From an uncultured Aquimarina sp. (GTDB lineage: Bacteria; Bacteroidota; Bacteroidia; Flavobacteriales; Flavobacteriaceae): 64,000 nucleotides of DNA. Below, piece by piece: positions 8,296 to 17,835 of the stretch (position 1 is the first letter of the stretch; every line of letters starts with the position of its first letter). The notes beneath the pieces were generated by a model that was not told where the DNA came from, ran no database searches, and worked only from the letters and a program-made list of their open reading frames with translations. The stretch lies in contig CANLRN010000006.1 in the NCBI GenBank assembly GCA_947493495.1, positions 1-64,000 of the forward strand. Reading direction: 5' to 3'. Position numbers and translations under genes: made by a program.

Positions 8296-8307
8296 TTAAA
8301 CGGATAA

Positions 8308-8554
8308 CAAAACTGAAGCCTTCTTCTTTTTCGACAAATCTTAAAAGGATCATATTGCTAATAATAAGCTTCTAAGTAAATATTCCGAGGCATTCAACGG
8401 AATGAAAATTCTAAATTTGATAAAAACCTAAGCTTTTCTAACTTTCTTCTTTAACCTAAAGGAGATTTCATTTGTTCTAAATATTTGACTAATATCATTT
8501 GCCTTATTAATTAAATAACTAGAATTCAAGCTCCTCTAACAAAAAAACAATATA
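8308..8554. other. Intergenic stretch downstream of purD
   Basis: AT-rich DNA between the old end of the CDP-alcohol gene and the purD stop. It has several stops in every frame, no recognisable domain, and no strong hairpin followed by a T-run. Confidence 0.3.
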
Positions 8555-9826
8555 TTATAAATCAAAACCAAGATCTTTTCGATAATACATTTTATCAAAA
8601 TGTAATTTCTCAATATTGCGATAGGATTTTTTCAGAGCTTCTCTAAAATCGTTATCTAAAGAGGTTACTGCTATGACACGGCCTCCATTAGTAACTACTT
8701 TACTGTCTACACGTTTTGTTCCTGCGTGAAATACTATTGCATCTTCTATTTGGTCGATTCCTGTAATTACTTTCCCCTTTTCATAGGCCTCTGGATATCC
8801 TCCAGAAACGGTCATTACTGTTGTAGCACTTCTTGGGTCTATTTCGATAGTTACTTGATCTAGTGTTTGATTAGATACATGATTGAAAAGAGCTACCAGA
8901 TCCGTTTTTACCCTTGGCAACACTGCTTCTGTTTCTGGGTCTCCCATTCGTACATTATATTCTATTACTTTAGGGTCATCACCGACTTTGATTAATCCTA
9001 TAAAAATAAACCCTTTATAATCAATTTTTTCTTTAGCAAGGCCTTCTACGGTTGGTTGGATAATTTGTGTTTCTATTTTATTCATAAAATCCACATCCGC
9101 AAAAGGTACTGGAGAAATGGCTCCCATTCCTCCTGTATTGAGTCCTGTATCACCTTCGCCAATACGCTTGTAATCCTTAGCTGTGGGTAGTGTCACGTAG
9201 TTTTTACCATCTGTTAGTACAAATACACTTAATTCTATACCGTCTAAAAACTCTTCTATCACCACTTTTTCGCTGGCTACACCAAATTTTTTGTTGGTAA
9301 GCATATTTTCAAGCTCCGTTTTAGCTTCTTCGATATCCTCTAGAATCAATACTCCTTTTCCTGCAGCAAGACCATCTGCTTTTAGTACATAAGGAGGATT
9401 TAGTGTTTCTAAAAACTGCTTCCCAGCATTGACTGTACTTGCCGTAAAGCTTTGATAAGCTGCAGTAGGTATACGATGTCTATATAAAAATTCTTTAGCA
9501 TATTCCTTACTTCCTTCCAATCTAGCACCTTCTTGAGAGGGTCCAATAACCGACACCTTTTTTAGTTCATTATCTTGAGCAAAAAAATCTGTTATCCCAT
9601 TTACTAGTGGACCCTCTGGTCCTACTACAACCATCTCTATCTTTTCTTTTAGTACGAATTCTTTTATTGCTTCAAAATCTGTTACAGCTATTGCTACATT
9701 GGTAGCAATAGCAGCGGTACCTGCATTACCTGGCGCTACAAATACATTTTTGCACAAGTTACTCTGAGCAATTTTGTAAGTAAATGTATGCTCTCTTCCT
9801 CCAGATCCTAATACTAAAATATTCAT
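8555..9826 (-). CDS. purD: Phosphoribosylamine-glycine ligase
   Basis: A 423-residue cytoplasmic enzyme of purine synthesis that joins glycine to 5-phosphoribosylamine using ATP (GAR synthetase). The N-terminal domain starts MNILVLGSGGREH, with the conserved PGNAGT near residue 32 and VVGPEGPLVNG near 67. The ATP-grasp domain includes PPYVLKADGLAAGKGV (about 144-159) and GGMGAISP (about 231). The C-terminal region has YNVRMGDPETEAVLP near 284. Full length for the family and ATG start at 9826. It stands alone between mobile-element debris and the polysaccharide locus. Confidence 0.97.
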   Translation of the reverse strand: MNILVLGSGGREHTFTYKIAQSNLCKNVFVAPGNAGTAAIATNVAIAVTDFEAIKEFVLKEKIEMVVVGPEGPLVNGITDFFAQDNELKKVSVIGPSQEGARLEGSKEYAKEFLYRHRIPTAAYQSFTASTVNAGKQFLETLNPPYVLKADGLAAGKGVLILEDIEEAKTELENMLTNKKFGVASEKVVIEEFLDGIELSVFVLTDGKNYVTLPTAKDYKRIGEGDTGLNTGGMGAISPVPFADVDFMNKIETQIIQPTVEGLAKEKIDYKGFIFIGLIKVGDDPKVIEYNVRMGDPETEAVLPRVKTDLVALFNHVSNQTLDQVTIEIDPRSATTVMTVSGGYPEAYEKGKVITGIDQIEDAIVFHAGTKRVDSKVVTNGGRVIAVTSLDNDFREALKKSYRNIEKLHFDKMYYRKDLGFDL

Positions 9827-9863
9827 CCTATTGGTTGTGTTTTATGACTAATTTTTTGGCTGA

Positions 9864-9871
9864 CAAAAATA
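9864..9871 (-). promoter_or_regulatory. -7 box (TATTTTTG) upstream of purD
   Basis: On the minus strand TATTTTTG fits the Bacteroidota -7 consensus and lies 38 bases before the purD start. No TTG is seen at the expected -33 position, so the match is partial. Confidence 0.4.
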
Positions 9872-9918
9872 GTTTTTTAGCTGTTTTATTACTAATTATT
9901 TATAAGCTATTTAAAAAT

Positions 9919-11193
9919 TTAGTGCATATCTTTTAGCGTTGAGATATTTCTGATTATTCTACTACTAAGAATGCTTCTTTTTTTGAGAAGTAAAGGAATT
10001 ACAATTGAAAAAAACACAATTCCATTAAATCGAACTAACATGGACTCAAACAATAAGGAGGTAACGAGAATCAAAAAAACAGAAAACTCATTGCTACTTC
10101 TTCTCATCCGTGTTGCTAATAAAATAAAAATACTTAATAACACTCCAAAACCAAAAATACCCGTTTGTAATAATGTTTGGAAAAATTGATTGTGTGCATT
10201 GTATCTATTTTTATAATTATAAAGATACCCTAACTCTTTGTATTTTTTTATTAAAATATCATTTGCATCTCCAACTCCATAGCCCAGCAAAGGAGCTTCT
10301 TTGATCAGTTTTATACTAGCATTCCAGGTTAATACTCTTAATTTTTCTGAAGTAGAATTGTCATATTCCATCATATTTTCATAAAAACCAAAAGCTCTTG
10401 GATTATTCGCAAAAATTACTAAACCCATACAAAAAACGATACACATCGTATATTTATTGGTTTTATCTTTGATCGTAAAGATTAATAATACTGACATGAC
10501 TAATAAAATAAGATAGGCTGCTCTTGATGCCAGTAGAAAAAGGTATAAAAACAATAGAAAAACGATAACTGTTCTCAATTTTGTTACCAATGTTTTTTTA
10601 AGGTAATAGCTTAATACTAAAAGTATATAAAGAGAAAGATAACTTGGGTTAATTAACTTAGAGAATTCATCTCCTATGAAATTATTCCATTTGCTTGTGA
10701 TTACATCTCTAATAGAATTAAAATCACCTTTTATAGTAGTTATCGAATCATAAAACGCAATAGAAAAATTAATAACGAATGATACAATTAATCCAAAAAG
10801 TAAAAAATCAAATAGTTTTTTTACTGTAGATGCATCTTCTTTGACAAATAAAAAAATAATAGGGAATAGCAGTAGAGATAGAGATCGCTGTACTAAGTCT
10901 ACTCCATCTGAAATATTGTCTGTATACACTAAGCTCAGAGCCATTATTACGAAATATAGTGGGAATAGCAGTAATGCTTTATTATCTGAAGCAAATCTTA
11001 TCTTAGATCTAAAAATATTAACGAATCCCAAAACGATTGAAACAATAAAAAAAGGGGTAGGTAGATTGATCCCTAGAGGTAATAGAAAAAAAGCAATATA
11101 TAGACTATTCCAAAAGATAGTGACTATTAGATTATTGTTTTCATCTTTATAAAAAACTTCGGATAGCTCTATTAATTTATATCTTATATTCAC
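9919..11193 (-). CDS. O-antigen ligase/polymerase-like membrane protein (Wzy_C type)
   Basis: A 424-residue polytopic protein with about ten to twelve hydrophobic helices. The family either polymerises repeat units (Wzy) or ligates them to lipid A-core (WaaL) on the periplasmic face. The key periplasmic segment reads LGYGVGDAND near residue 305 and NAHNQFFQTLLQTG near 330; the HNQF motif is typical of Wzy_C proteins. GTG start at 11193. It is the last gene of the left polysaccharide operon, 57 bases after the glycosylphosphotransferase. It is one of five such proteins in the locus; sequence alone does not tell ligase from polymerase. Confidence 0.8.
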   Translation of the reverse strand: MNIRYKLIELSEVFYKDENNNLIVTIFWNSLYIAFFLLPLGINLPTPFFIVSIVLGFVNIFRSKIRFASDNKALLLFPLYFVIMALSLVYTDNISDGVDLVQRSLSLLLFPIIFLFVKEDASTVKKLFDFLLFGLIVSFVINFSIAFYDSITTIKGDFNSIRDVITSKWNNFIGDEFSKLINPSYLSLYILLVLSYYLKKTLVTKLRTVIVFLLFLYLFLLASRAAYLILLVMSVLLIFTIKDKTNKYTMCIVFCMGLVIFANNPRAFGFYENMMEYDNSTSEKLRVLTWNASIKLIKEAPLLGYGVGDANDILIKKYKELGYLYNYKNRYNAHNQFFQTLLQTGIFGFGVLLSIFILLATRMRRSSNEFSVFLILVTSLLFESMLVRFNGIVFFSIVIPLLLKKRSILSSRIIRNISTLKDMH

Positions 11194-11250
11194 TTTTTTT
11201 AAAATTGAAGAAATACTACCTATTCAAAACTTATAATACCACATATATTA

Positions 11251-12603
11251 TTAATATGCTTTTTCTTGTCCTCTTATAATATTGATTACTGTATTTATAA
11301 TAATTTTCATATCTAATAATAGCGACCAATTTTCTATATAAAAAATATCATATTTAATTCGATTTACAATATCTTCATTATTTGCTACTTCTCCTCTATA
11401 CCCTTTTACTTGTGCCATCCCTGTAATTCCTGGTTTAACGGAGTGGCGAAAAACAAAATTATATTTATCAATTCTTTTTGCATACTCTTTAGTATATGAT
11501 AACATATGTGGTCGAGGTCCTACTACCGACATATCACCAAATAATACATTAAAAAACTGAGGTAATTCATCTATACTTGTCCTCCTGATAAATCTACCTA
11601 TTTTGGTGACTCGATGATCTTCTTTTTTTACTTGAGTAAGATCTGAGTAATTCTCATGTTGCATAGATCTAAATTTATAACACACAAATTCTTTATAATT
11701 AATTCCATTACGCCTATGGCTATAAATCAATGGTCCTTTGGACTCAGATTTTATCAAAATATATAATACAGGAAGTAACCAAGATAGAATGAAAATAATG
11801 ACTAATAAAGAAAAAACAATGTCAAAAGTCCTCTTAATTGCTCTATTAGAAGCACTATTTAAAGATATTTCGGGAATTGATAAAACGGGTAAGTACTCAT
11901 AATAGTTTGTTTCTAACCGTTTAGAAAAAATACGCTGAGAATCAGGTATAAATTTAAGTACGCTATAATGTTGATCAGCGTATTTTACATATTCATTCAC
12001 AATCTCATCAGAGATTTCATCTATTGAACAATAGATTTCATCCACATCTTCTTTTTCTAAAAAATCAAAACTGTCTTTTATTTTATTAGTAAGATCATCC
12101 GAAAATACTTCCAGCACCTGATATCCTAAGTCTTTTCTTTTCTCAAAAAAAGTTTTTAATTGCTGAGCACTTTTGTTATTACCAATAATAATTACTCTTC
12201 TTTTATTACCTCCCAGATAGGATCGATATCTTCTTAGTAGATAATAGACAATTACTTTTATAATACCTATGGATACAGTAGCAACAAAAATATATTTAAA
12301 ATTATCCCGAAATGAGATGCTACTAATCCTTAATAATCCAAAATATGCATATAATAGGATTAAAATCAGTGTAGCTTGTTTTATCAACAAGGAAATTATG
12401 GTAAGAACCTTGGTGAATCGATATACGACATAAAAATTGAGTAAATACGCAGATAATAACCAGGTTACTACTAGGACTACATAAAATTGAGTGTTAGCCA
12501 GATAAGGTACCATATACCTAGAAAACAACATAAGAATAACAAGATCAATTAATATGAGTATTGGTCTTATCAAGTATGAATATCCGCCTCTTTTATGGTG
12601 CAT
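11251..12603 (-). CDS. Polyprenyl glycosylphosphotransferase (WbaP/WcaJ type), copy 1
   Basis: A 450-residue initiating enzyme that moves a sugar-1-phosphate, often glucose or galactose, from UDP-sugar to undecaprenyl phosphate. The N-terminal half has four to five hydrophobic helices, followed by a nucleotide-binding-like segment (RRVIIIGNNKSAQQL near 135). The C-terminal catalytic domain has KRTFDIVFSLLVIIF, YKFRSMQHE, the Asp-Glu motif RRTSIDELPQFFNVLFGDMSVVGPRPH (about 340-365) and KPGITGMAQVKGYRG. All core motifs are present. ATG at 12603, 6 bases after the UXS-like gene. A clear paralogue lies at 15276-16616. Confidence 0.9.
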   Translation of the reverse strand: MHHKRGGYSYLIRPILILIDLVILMLFSRYMVPYLANTQFYVVLVVTWLLSAYLLNFYVVYRFTKVLTIISLLIKQATLILILLYAYFGLLRISSISFRDNFKYIFVATVSIGIIKVIVYYLLRRYRSYLGGNKRRVIIIGNNKSAQQLKTFFEKRKDLGYQVLEVFSDDLTNKIKDSFDFLEKEDVDEIYCSIDEISDEIVNEYVKYADQHYSVLKFIPDSQRIFSKRLETNYYEYLPVLSIPEISLNSASNRAIKRTFDIVFSLLVIIFILSWLLPVLYILIKSESKGPLIYSHRRNGINYKEFVCYKFRSMQHENYSDLTQVKKEDHRVTKIGRFIRRTSIDELPQFFNVLFGDMSVVGPRPHMLSYTKEYAKRIDKYNFVFRHSVKPGITGMAQVKGYRGEVANNEDIVNRIKYDIFYIENWSLLLDMKIIINTVINIIRGQEKAY

Positions 12604-12609
12604 ATTACA

Positions 12610-13590
12610 TTATGAAAATGATGAAAAATCTTTATGTTCACTTTTATATAGGTCTTCTTCTGACAAACTTCTAAAATATTGTAATGTCTGTTTCATTCCT
12701 TCTGATCTGTTAATTTGTGGTTGCCATTTTAGAATTTCACGAGCTCTAGTAATATCGGGTTGTCTTTGCAAAGGGTCATTGACAGGAAGTGGTTTATAGA
12801 TTACTTTTTGATCTGTTCCTGTAAGTTTTATGATCTCTTCTGCAAAATCTTTAATCGTTATTTCATTGGGGTTTCCTATATTAATAGGATATACATATTC
12901 ACTAAATAACAGCCTATATATTCCTTCGATCAAATCATCTACATAACAAAAAGAACGGGTTTGAAGCCCATCTCCAAAAACAGTAAGGTCTTCTCCTCTT
13001 AAGGCTTGTCCAATAAAAGCAGGAACCACTCTGCCGTCATTCAATCGCATTCTAGGACCATATGTATTAAAGATACGAACAATTCTGGTTTCTACCTTAT
13101 GATAGGTATGATATGCCATGGTAATGGATTCCTGAAAACGTTTTGCCTCATCATATACTCCTCGAGGCCCTATAGTATTTACATTACCGTAGTAGTCCTC
13201 TGTCTGTGGATGTACCAATGGATCTCCATAAACTTCACTTGTAGATGCTATTAATATTCTAGATTTCTTTTCTTTAGCTAATCCTAACAAATTATGCGTT
13301 CCTAAAGATCCAACTTTTAATGTTTGGATTGGAATTTTAAGGTAATCAATTGGACTAGCAGGAGAGGCAAAATGCAAAATGTAATCCAGATTACCTGGTA
13401 TGTGTACAAATTTTGAAACATCATGATGATAAAACTCAAAGTTTTTTAACGCAAATAAATGTTCGATATTCTTCATATCTCCGGTTATCAGATTATCCAT
13501 TGCGATTACGTGATACCCTTCATTGATAAATCGATCACAAAGGTGTGATCCTAAAAAACCTGCTGCTCCTGTAATTAATATTTTTTTCAA
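12610..13590 (-). CDS. UDP-glucuronate decarboxylase-like SDR (UDP-xylose synthase)
   Basis: A 326-residue extended short-chain dehydrogenase that converts UDP-GlcA to UDP-xylose. The NAD site is [12 protein letters not shown] (about 5-17), followed by [10 protein letters not shown] near 116-125 and the catalytic Tyr-x3-Lys as YDEAKRF near 147. [19 protein letters not shown] and [18 protein letters not shown] are characteristic of the UXS group rather than RfbB. It lies two genes from ugd, which makes its substrate. The start must be TTG at 13590, because the Rossmann motif begins immediately after it. The preceding 296 bases contain a gene fragment, so it may not be cotranscribed with ugd. 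Confidence 0.85.
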   Translation of the reverse strand: MKKILITGAAGFLGSHLCDRFINEGYHVIAMDNLITGDMKNIEHLFALKNFEFYHHDVSKFVHIPGNLDYILHFASPASPIDYLKIPIQTLKVGSLGTHNLLGLAKEKKSRILIASTSEVYGDPLVHPQTEDYYGNVNTIGPRGVYDEAKRFQESITMAYHTYHKVETRIVRIFNTYGPRMRLNDGRVVPAFIGQALRGEDLTVFGDGLQTRSFCYVDDLIEGIYRLLFSEYVYPINIGNPNEITIKDFAEEIIKLTGTDQKVIYKPLPVNDPLQRQPDITRAREILKWQPQINRSEGMKQTLQYFRSLSEEDLYKSEHKDFSSFS

Positions 13591-13600
13591 ATTAGATTAA

Positions 13601-13800
13601 TTAATTAATGATTTTATCTTCAATGAGATCAAAAGGAATGGTCTCAATAGTATTGCTTCTTTTTTGATAACAGAACCTCCATATATTATTTTCCCTCTTT
13701 CAAAACCTGCCAAATTATTCCAATATTTCAATCCTTTAAAGTATTCTTTCTGTACCGTTTTAGTATGTTTTATGTTTTTTAATGTAAACGAGGATGCTAT
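13601..13800 (-). pseudogene. Remnant of a DUF4143/AAA ATPase C-terminus
   Basis: On the minus strand bases 13800 to about 13660 encode SSFTLKNIKHTKTVQ and then EYFKGLKYW...IIYGGS. After a single-base shift this continues as YQKRSNTIETIPFD and ends at TAA, 13601-13603. This resembles the extreme C-terminus of ATP-binding proteins with a DUF4143 domain, where a Lys-rich segment is followed by YGG and a short strand. Only about 65 codons remain and there is no start, so it is a decayed fragment. It lies between ugd and the UXS gene, perhaps as a scar of rearrangement. The family call is from memory. Confidence 0.5.
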
Positions 13801-13886
13801 ACTAAAATTAAGAAAACATCAGTCGTATTAGCTTGTCTCTAATATACCTATTCCGTCCTGGTAATCATATACAAATATGTGCAATT

Positions 13887-15197
13887 TCATAATATATCTC
13901 TTCGCCCCATAGAAAAATAATCGATTCCTTCTTTTTCCATATCATTTAGATCATACAAATTCCTTCCGTCAAAAATAACTGGACGAGTAAGACTGTTTTT
14001 TATTCTGTCAAAATCTGGTGTTCTAAAGATACTCCATTCTGTACATATTAGTAATGCATCCGAACCTTCTAAGGTTTCATACATCGAATCAGAAAAAATA
14101 ATCTTATCGCCATATCGTTTCTTTACATTATCCATGGCTTCTGGATCAAAAGCTTTTATCTTTGCTCCTTCACTTAATAAACTATCTATAATATCAAGTG
14201 CTGGTGCTTCTCGGATATCATCCGTTTCTGGCTTAAATGCTAAACCCCAAATTGCAATCGTTTTTCCTTCTAGGTCATCCTTAAAATATCGTTTAATCTT
14301 AGGAATTAATGCTACTTTTTGGTTTTTATTTACTTCTATTACAGATTCTAAGATTCTAAAGTCATAGTGATCATTCTTTCCTGATTTATGTAGTGCCTTT
14401 ACATCCTTAGGAAAACAAGACCCGCCATAACCAATTCCCGGAAACAAAAACCGTTTTCCTATTCTAGAATCCGTGCCCATACCTCTTCTAACCATATCTA
14501 CATCCGCCCCTACTTTCTCACAATAATTGGCAATCTCGTTCATAAATGTAATTTTGGTCGCTAAAAAAGAATTGGCAGCATACTTGGTCAACTCTGCTGA
14601 TTTCTCATCCATCACAATAATAGGATTGCCTGAACGAACATAAGGTTTGTATAATTTTTTCATTAACGCTATAGCCTTCTCTGAAGAAGACCCTATGACA
14701 ATGCGTTCTGGTTTTAGAAAATCATCTACCGCAAAACCTTCTCTTAAAAACTCTGGATTGGAGACTACATCAAAATCACACCTCGCATTCTTGGAGATCG
14801 CAGTATTCACTTTTTCTGCAGTACCTACTGGGACTGTACTTTTATCGACTACAACCTTATATTCTGAAATAAGTTTTCCTATTTCGTCAGAAACTCCTAA
14901 AACATAAGATAAATCCGCAGAACCGTCTTCATCTTCTGGAGTAGGTAAGGCTAAAAATATAATATCGCCATGAGCTATTCCTTCTTCTAATGAAGTCGTA
15001 AACTGTAGCCTAGCTGCTTTTATATTCCTCTCAAATAAAACATCCAAATGTGGTTCATAAATCGGTACCGATCCATTACGCATTTGCTCAACTTTTTGCT
15101 CATCAATGTCAACACAAATTACTTCATTCCCAGTTTCTGCCAAACACGTCCCAGTTACTAGCCCGACATAACCTGTACCTATTACTGATATTTTCAT
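13887..15197 (-). CDS. ugd: UDP-glucose 6-dehydrogenase
   Basis: A 436-residue NAD-dependent enzyme that oxidises UDP-glucose to UDP-glucuronate. The N-terminal Rossmann fold is MKISVIGTGYVGLVTGTCLAE. The family signature TPEDEDGSADLSYV (about 86-99) is followed by the catalytic Cys261 in GYGGSCFPKD, with SNPEFLREG near 146. The C-terminal UDP-binding domain contains LAFKPETDDIREAP. ATG start at 15197. It feeds the UXS-like gene downstream or delivers GlcA itself. It follows the second glycosylphosphotransferase with a 78-base gap. Confidence 0.95.
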   Translation of the reverse strand: MKISVIGTGYVGLVTGTCLAETGNEVICVDIDEQKVEQMRNGSVPIYEPHLDVLFERNIKAARLQFTTSLEEGIAHGDIIFLALPTPEDEDGSADLSYVLGVSDEIGKLISEYKVVVDKSTVPVGTAEKVNTAISKNARCDFDVVSNPEFLREGFAVDDFLKPERIVIGSSSEKAIALMKKLYKPYVRSGNPIIVMDEKSAELTKYAANSFLATKITFMNEIANYCEKVGADVDMVRRGMGTDSRIGKRFLFPGIGYGGSCFPKDVKALHKSGKNDHYDFRILESVIEVNKNQKVALIPKIKRYFKDDLEGKTIAIWGLAFKPETDDIREAPALDIIDSLLSEGAKIKAFDPEAMDNVKKRYGDKIIFSDSMYETLEGSDALLICTEWSIFRTPDFDRIKNSLTRPVIFDGRNLYDLNDMEKEGIDYFSMGRRDIL

Positions 15198-15275
15198 GAT
15201 ACCTCTTAAAATTTATTTTTGAATGACAAAAGTATTGTAATTTCTATATATACATCGTGTTTTTGTACACATAAA

Positions 15276-16616
15276 TTAATACGCATTCTTATCCCCTTTA
15301 AAAATATTCGCTACAGTTTGAATTATTATGTATATATCTAAAAGAATAGACCAGTTTTCTATATAAAAAATATCATACTTTGTTCGATTAACAATATCTT
15401 CATTATTCTCTATGCCTCCTCTATACCCTTTGACCTGAGCCAAACCTGTTATCCCTGGTTTTACCAAATGCCTTACCATGTATTTAGAAATCTTTGTGCC
15501 GTATAATTCATTTTGCTTCCACAAGTGTGGTCGGGGCCCTACAACAGACATATCTCCTAATAATACATTGAGAAATTGAGGCAATTCATCAATACTCGTG
15601 CGTCTTATAAACTTTCCTACTCTGGTAATTCGATCATCGTTTCTACTCGCAGAATCCTCTGATCTCACATTTAAATGCATAGATCTGAATTTATAACAAT
15701 AAAAACCCTTTTCTTTAATTCCTGGTCGATTTTGTTTAAAAAAAATAGGGCCTTTACTTTCTAACTTTATGATCAATCCTAGAATAGGAATGAGCCAAGA
15801 AAGAATACATATCAAAACGAATAACGCAATAAATACATCAAAAAATCTCTTCCCCCAACTCTTAATTGGGTCATCTAATGGAATTTGTCGTAAAGAAAGT
15901 ATAGGAATCAGATCATAATAATTGAGGTACAAGTTTTTGGCAAATAATTCTTTATTATCAGGTATAAATTTTAGTGTTTTCATATGGATATCACAAAACT
16001 CCATATAGGCCTTTAAATCATCATTATTCAACTCATGTAGTGAACAATATATTTCATCCACCTCTTCTTGTTCGATATAGGTAAAACTCTGTTCAATATT
16101 ACCTATCTTTTCTTTAGTAGATTTATTAGTAAAAAAACCGACATATCTATATCCATAACCAGGCATCGTATTAAAGAAATTTATTAACTTATTAGTAGAT
16201 TCATTACTGCCAATTACAATTACTTTTCGATAATTACTTCCAGTAATAATCCTATATTTCCTAAACACCTCATATAAAAAAACCCTCCAAACATTTAGCA
16301 CTATAAATAGCCATAGAAAATATACTAAAATTTTAGACCAATAGATATCTGATTGAGAAATATACAAATAGCCAAATATTAAAAGTACTAGAAAGGTAAT
16401 CTGTTTTGATAATAAGGCAATAATCTCTACTATTTTAGTGAAGCGATATACTTTGTAGAAAGAAAGTGAAATAGATAATACTATCCAAAACGCAACAAAA
16501 AATAGTAAATCTGTTACATCATTTGTCAGAAGAATAAAGGACAAGAGGTATATGATCAATAAATCAATACCAAACAATAGAGGTCTAATATATCTAGAAT
16601 AGCGATTAGTGTGCAT
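15276..16616 (-). CDS. Polyprenyl glycosylphosphotransferase (WbaP/WcaJ type), copy 2
   Basis: A 446-residue paralogue of the protein at 11251-12603, with the same layout: N-terminal membrane helices, a central nucleotide-binding-like segment (YRKVIVIGSNEST near 128) and a C-terminal sugar phosphotransferase domain. The domain has WGKRFFDVFIALFVL, KFRSMHLN, RRTSIDELPQFLNVLLGDMSVVGPRPH, KPGITGLAQVKGYRGG and KYDIFYIENWS. The C-terminal halves of the two copies are much more alike than the N-terminal halves. Two initiators flanking ugd and UXS suggest duplication, or two glycans started by different sugars. ATG start at 16616. Confidence 0.9.
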   Translation of the reverse strand: MHTNRYSRYIRPLLFGIDLLIIYLLSFILLTNDVTDLLFFVAFWIVLSISLSFYKVYRFTKIVEIIALLSKQITFLVLLIFGYLYISQSDIYWSKILVYFLWLFIVLNVWRVFLYEVFRKYRIITGSNYRKVIVIGSNESTNKLINFFNTMPGYGYRYVGFFTNKSTKEKIGNIEQSFTYIEQEEVDEIYCSLHELNNDDLKAYMEFCDIHMKTLKFIPDNKELFAKNLYLNYYDLIPILSLRQIPLDDPIKSWGKRFFDVFIALFVLICILSWLIPILGLIIKLESKGPIFFKQNRPGIKEKGFYCYKFRSMHLNVRSEDSASRNDDRITRVGKFIRRTSIDELPQFLNVLLGDMSVVGPRPHLWKQNELYGTKISKYMVRHLVKPGITGLAQVKGYRGGIENNEDIVNRTKYDIFYIENWSILLDIYIIIQTVANIFKGDKNAY

Positions 16617-16692
16617 GGAATCCTTTTGCCTGTTTTTTGTATTAAATTTTTTCCTACTAGAACAAAAACGAATAAAAGTAGCCAGAATTATA

Positions 16693-17835
16693 TTATTTTC
16701 TTATAATATGCGCATATTTTAAATATATATATTCTATTTTTTCAATATTAGTTCTCAAATCAAAATTCTTTGTAAATAACTCATAGGAATTTTGCTCCAT
16801 TTTTTTTCTCACAGTTTCGTTTTTATACAAGCTGATTATTTTTTCAGCCATATCCATACTATTGTTATTTTTAATAACATATCCATTGAACTCATTTGAT
16901 ACCAAATCTTTATTCCCATCGCAATCTGTAACTACAAATGCTTTAGATAAGGCTAAACTCTCAATAATAGCATAGGGTAAGCCTTCATATCTGGCAGTAG
17001 AAATATATAATTTAGATTTAGATATTATTTTAAAAATTTCTTCTCTGTCTATCCATTTAACCAATGTAATATTGGTAGCTAAATTATACGCTTCAATAAG
17101 CTTTTGAACTTTATATAAATTAGGGTAATACTCTCCAACACCCATTAATACTAAATGGATTGAAGGTATTTGTTCTTTAATTATCTTAATTACCTCAACC
17201 ATCATTTCTATATTTTTTTGATAAGAAGGACGTCCTACTGTACATATATAGTCTTCTGGCCAATTAACAGGATATTTTATTTTTTCTTTAGTATTTTCTA
17301 TAGGCAATATGGAATTATCGAATAACTCAGTATTTTCTTTTTTATAACCTACTTCTCTGATACCTCTTTCTAATTCAGAATTAGATGATGCTACTAAGAT
17401 AGAGTTAACTCTTTTTAGAATTCTTTCTATAACCAAAATAAGCCATCTTTTTATACCATTACTGGTGCTCAAGTATGAATATGCTTGAGGTGTATGTAAT
17501 ACTTTTATCGGATAAAATATAGATGCAACTCGCGCAATTAAACCTCCTTTAGCACTATGTGCATGAATAATATCTGGTTTTTCTTTCCTAAATATTTTTA
17601 CCGTTTGAATAATTGATTTAATATCATTGATGATACTAATATCTCGCAATATTGGTATTTTATAGTCTTTTATTGGATTTACACTTCTATTTAGATATAC
17701 ATTAGAAGTATCTTTTTGACCGTGTATTACAAAATTATCAAATACCTTATCATCTATATTTTCTAGAATTAGTCTTAAAGAAACATCTACGCCTCCTATA
17801 GAGTTTAAAACATGTCCAATTTTTATTTTATTCAT
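16693..17835 (-). CDS. Glycosyltransferase family 4
   Basis: A 380-residue GT-B retaining glycosyltransferase, cytoplasmic or membrane-associated. The N-terminal acceptor domain carries GHVLNSIGGVDVSL and KPDIIHAHSAKGGLIARVAS (about 98-117). The donor domain has VGRPSYQKNIEMMVEV near 206 and the E-x7-E region STARYEGLPYAIIESLALSKAFVVTDCDGNKDLV (about 285-318). Full length and ATG start at 17835, immediately after the stop of the upstream ligase-like gene. The sugar and linkage cannot be predicted. Confidence 0.9.
   Translation of the reverse strand: MNKIKIGHVLNSIGGVDVSLRLILENIDDKVFDNFVIHGQKDTSNVYLNRSVNPIKDYKIPILRDISIINDIKSIIQTVKIFRKEKPDIIHAHSAKGGLIARVASIFYPIKVLHTPQAYSYLSTSNGIKRWLILVIERILKRVNSILVASSNSELERGIREVGYKKENTELFDNSILPIENTKEKIKYPVNWPEDYICTVGRPSYQKNIEMMVEVIKIIKEQIPSIHLVLMGVGEYYPNLYKVQKLIEAYNLATNITLVKWIDREEIFKIISKSKLYISTARYEGLPYAIIESLALSKAFVVTDCDGNKDLVSNEFNGYVIKNNNSMDMAEKIISLYKNETVRKKMEQNSYELFTKNFDLRTNIEKIEYIYLKYAHIIRK

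Larger units (their letters stand above)
7372..8307 (+). pseudogene. Decayed CDP-alcohol phosphatidyltransferase gene
   Basis: Once two insertions are removed, the remaining 600 bases encode a protein of about 200 residues starting MNIPISLILFRLLLAPIIL at 7372. It contains SDILDG and, in a shifted frame, LRRMDSQTD, which is the split CDP-alcohol phosphotransferase motif (DG...AR...D...D). Such enzymes make phospholipid head groups or cardiolipin precursors in the inner membrane. The 3' half is open from 7836 (MELACYVISLIKF to HAYLIRKGI). Lesions seen: a 161-base element after codon 39 (7489-7649), two compensating single-base indels around 7665-7755 with an in-frame TAG at 7731, and a 167-base element just before the old stop (8305-8307, TAA). 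The gene cannot make the full enzyme. Confidence 0.8.
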
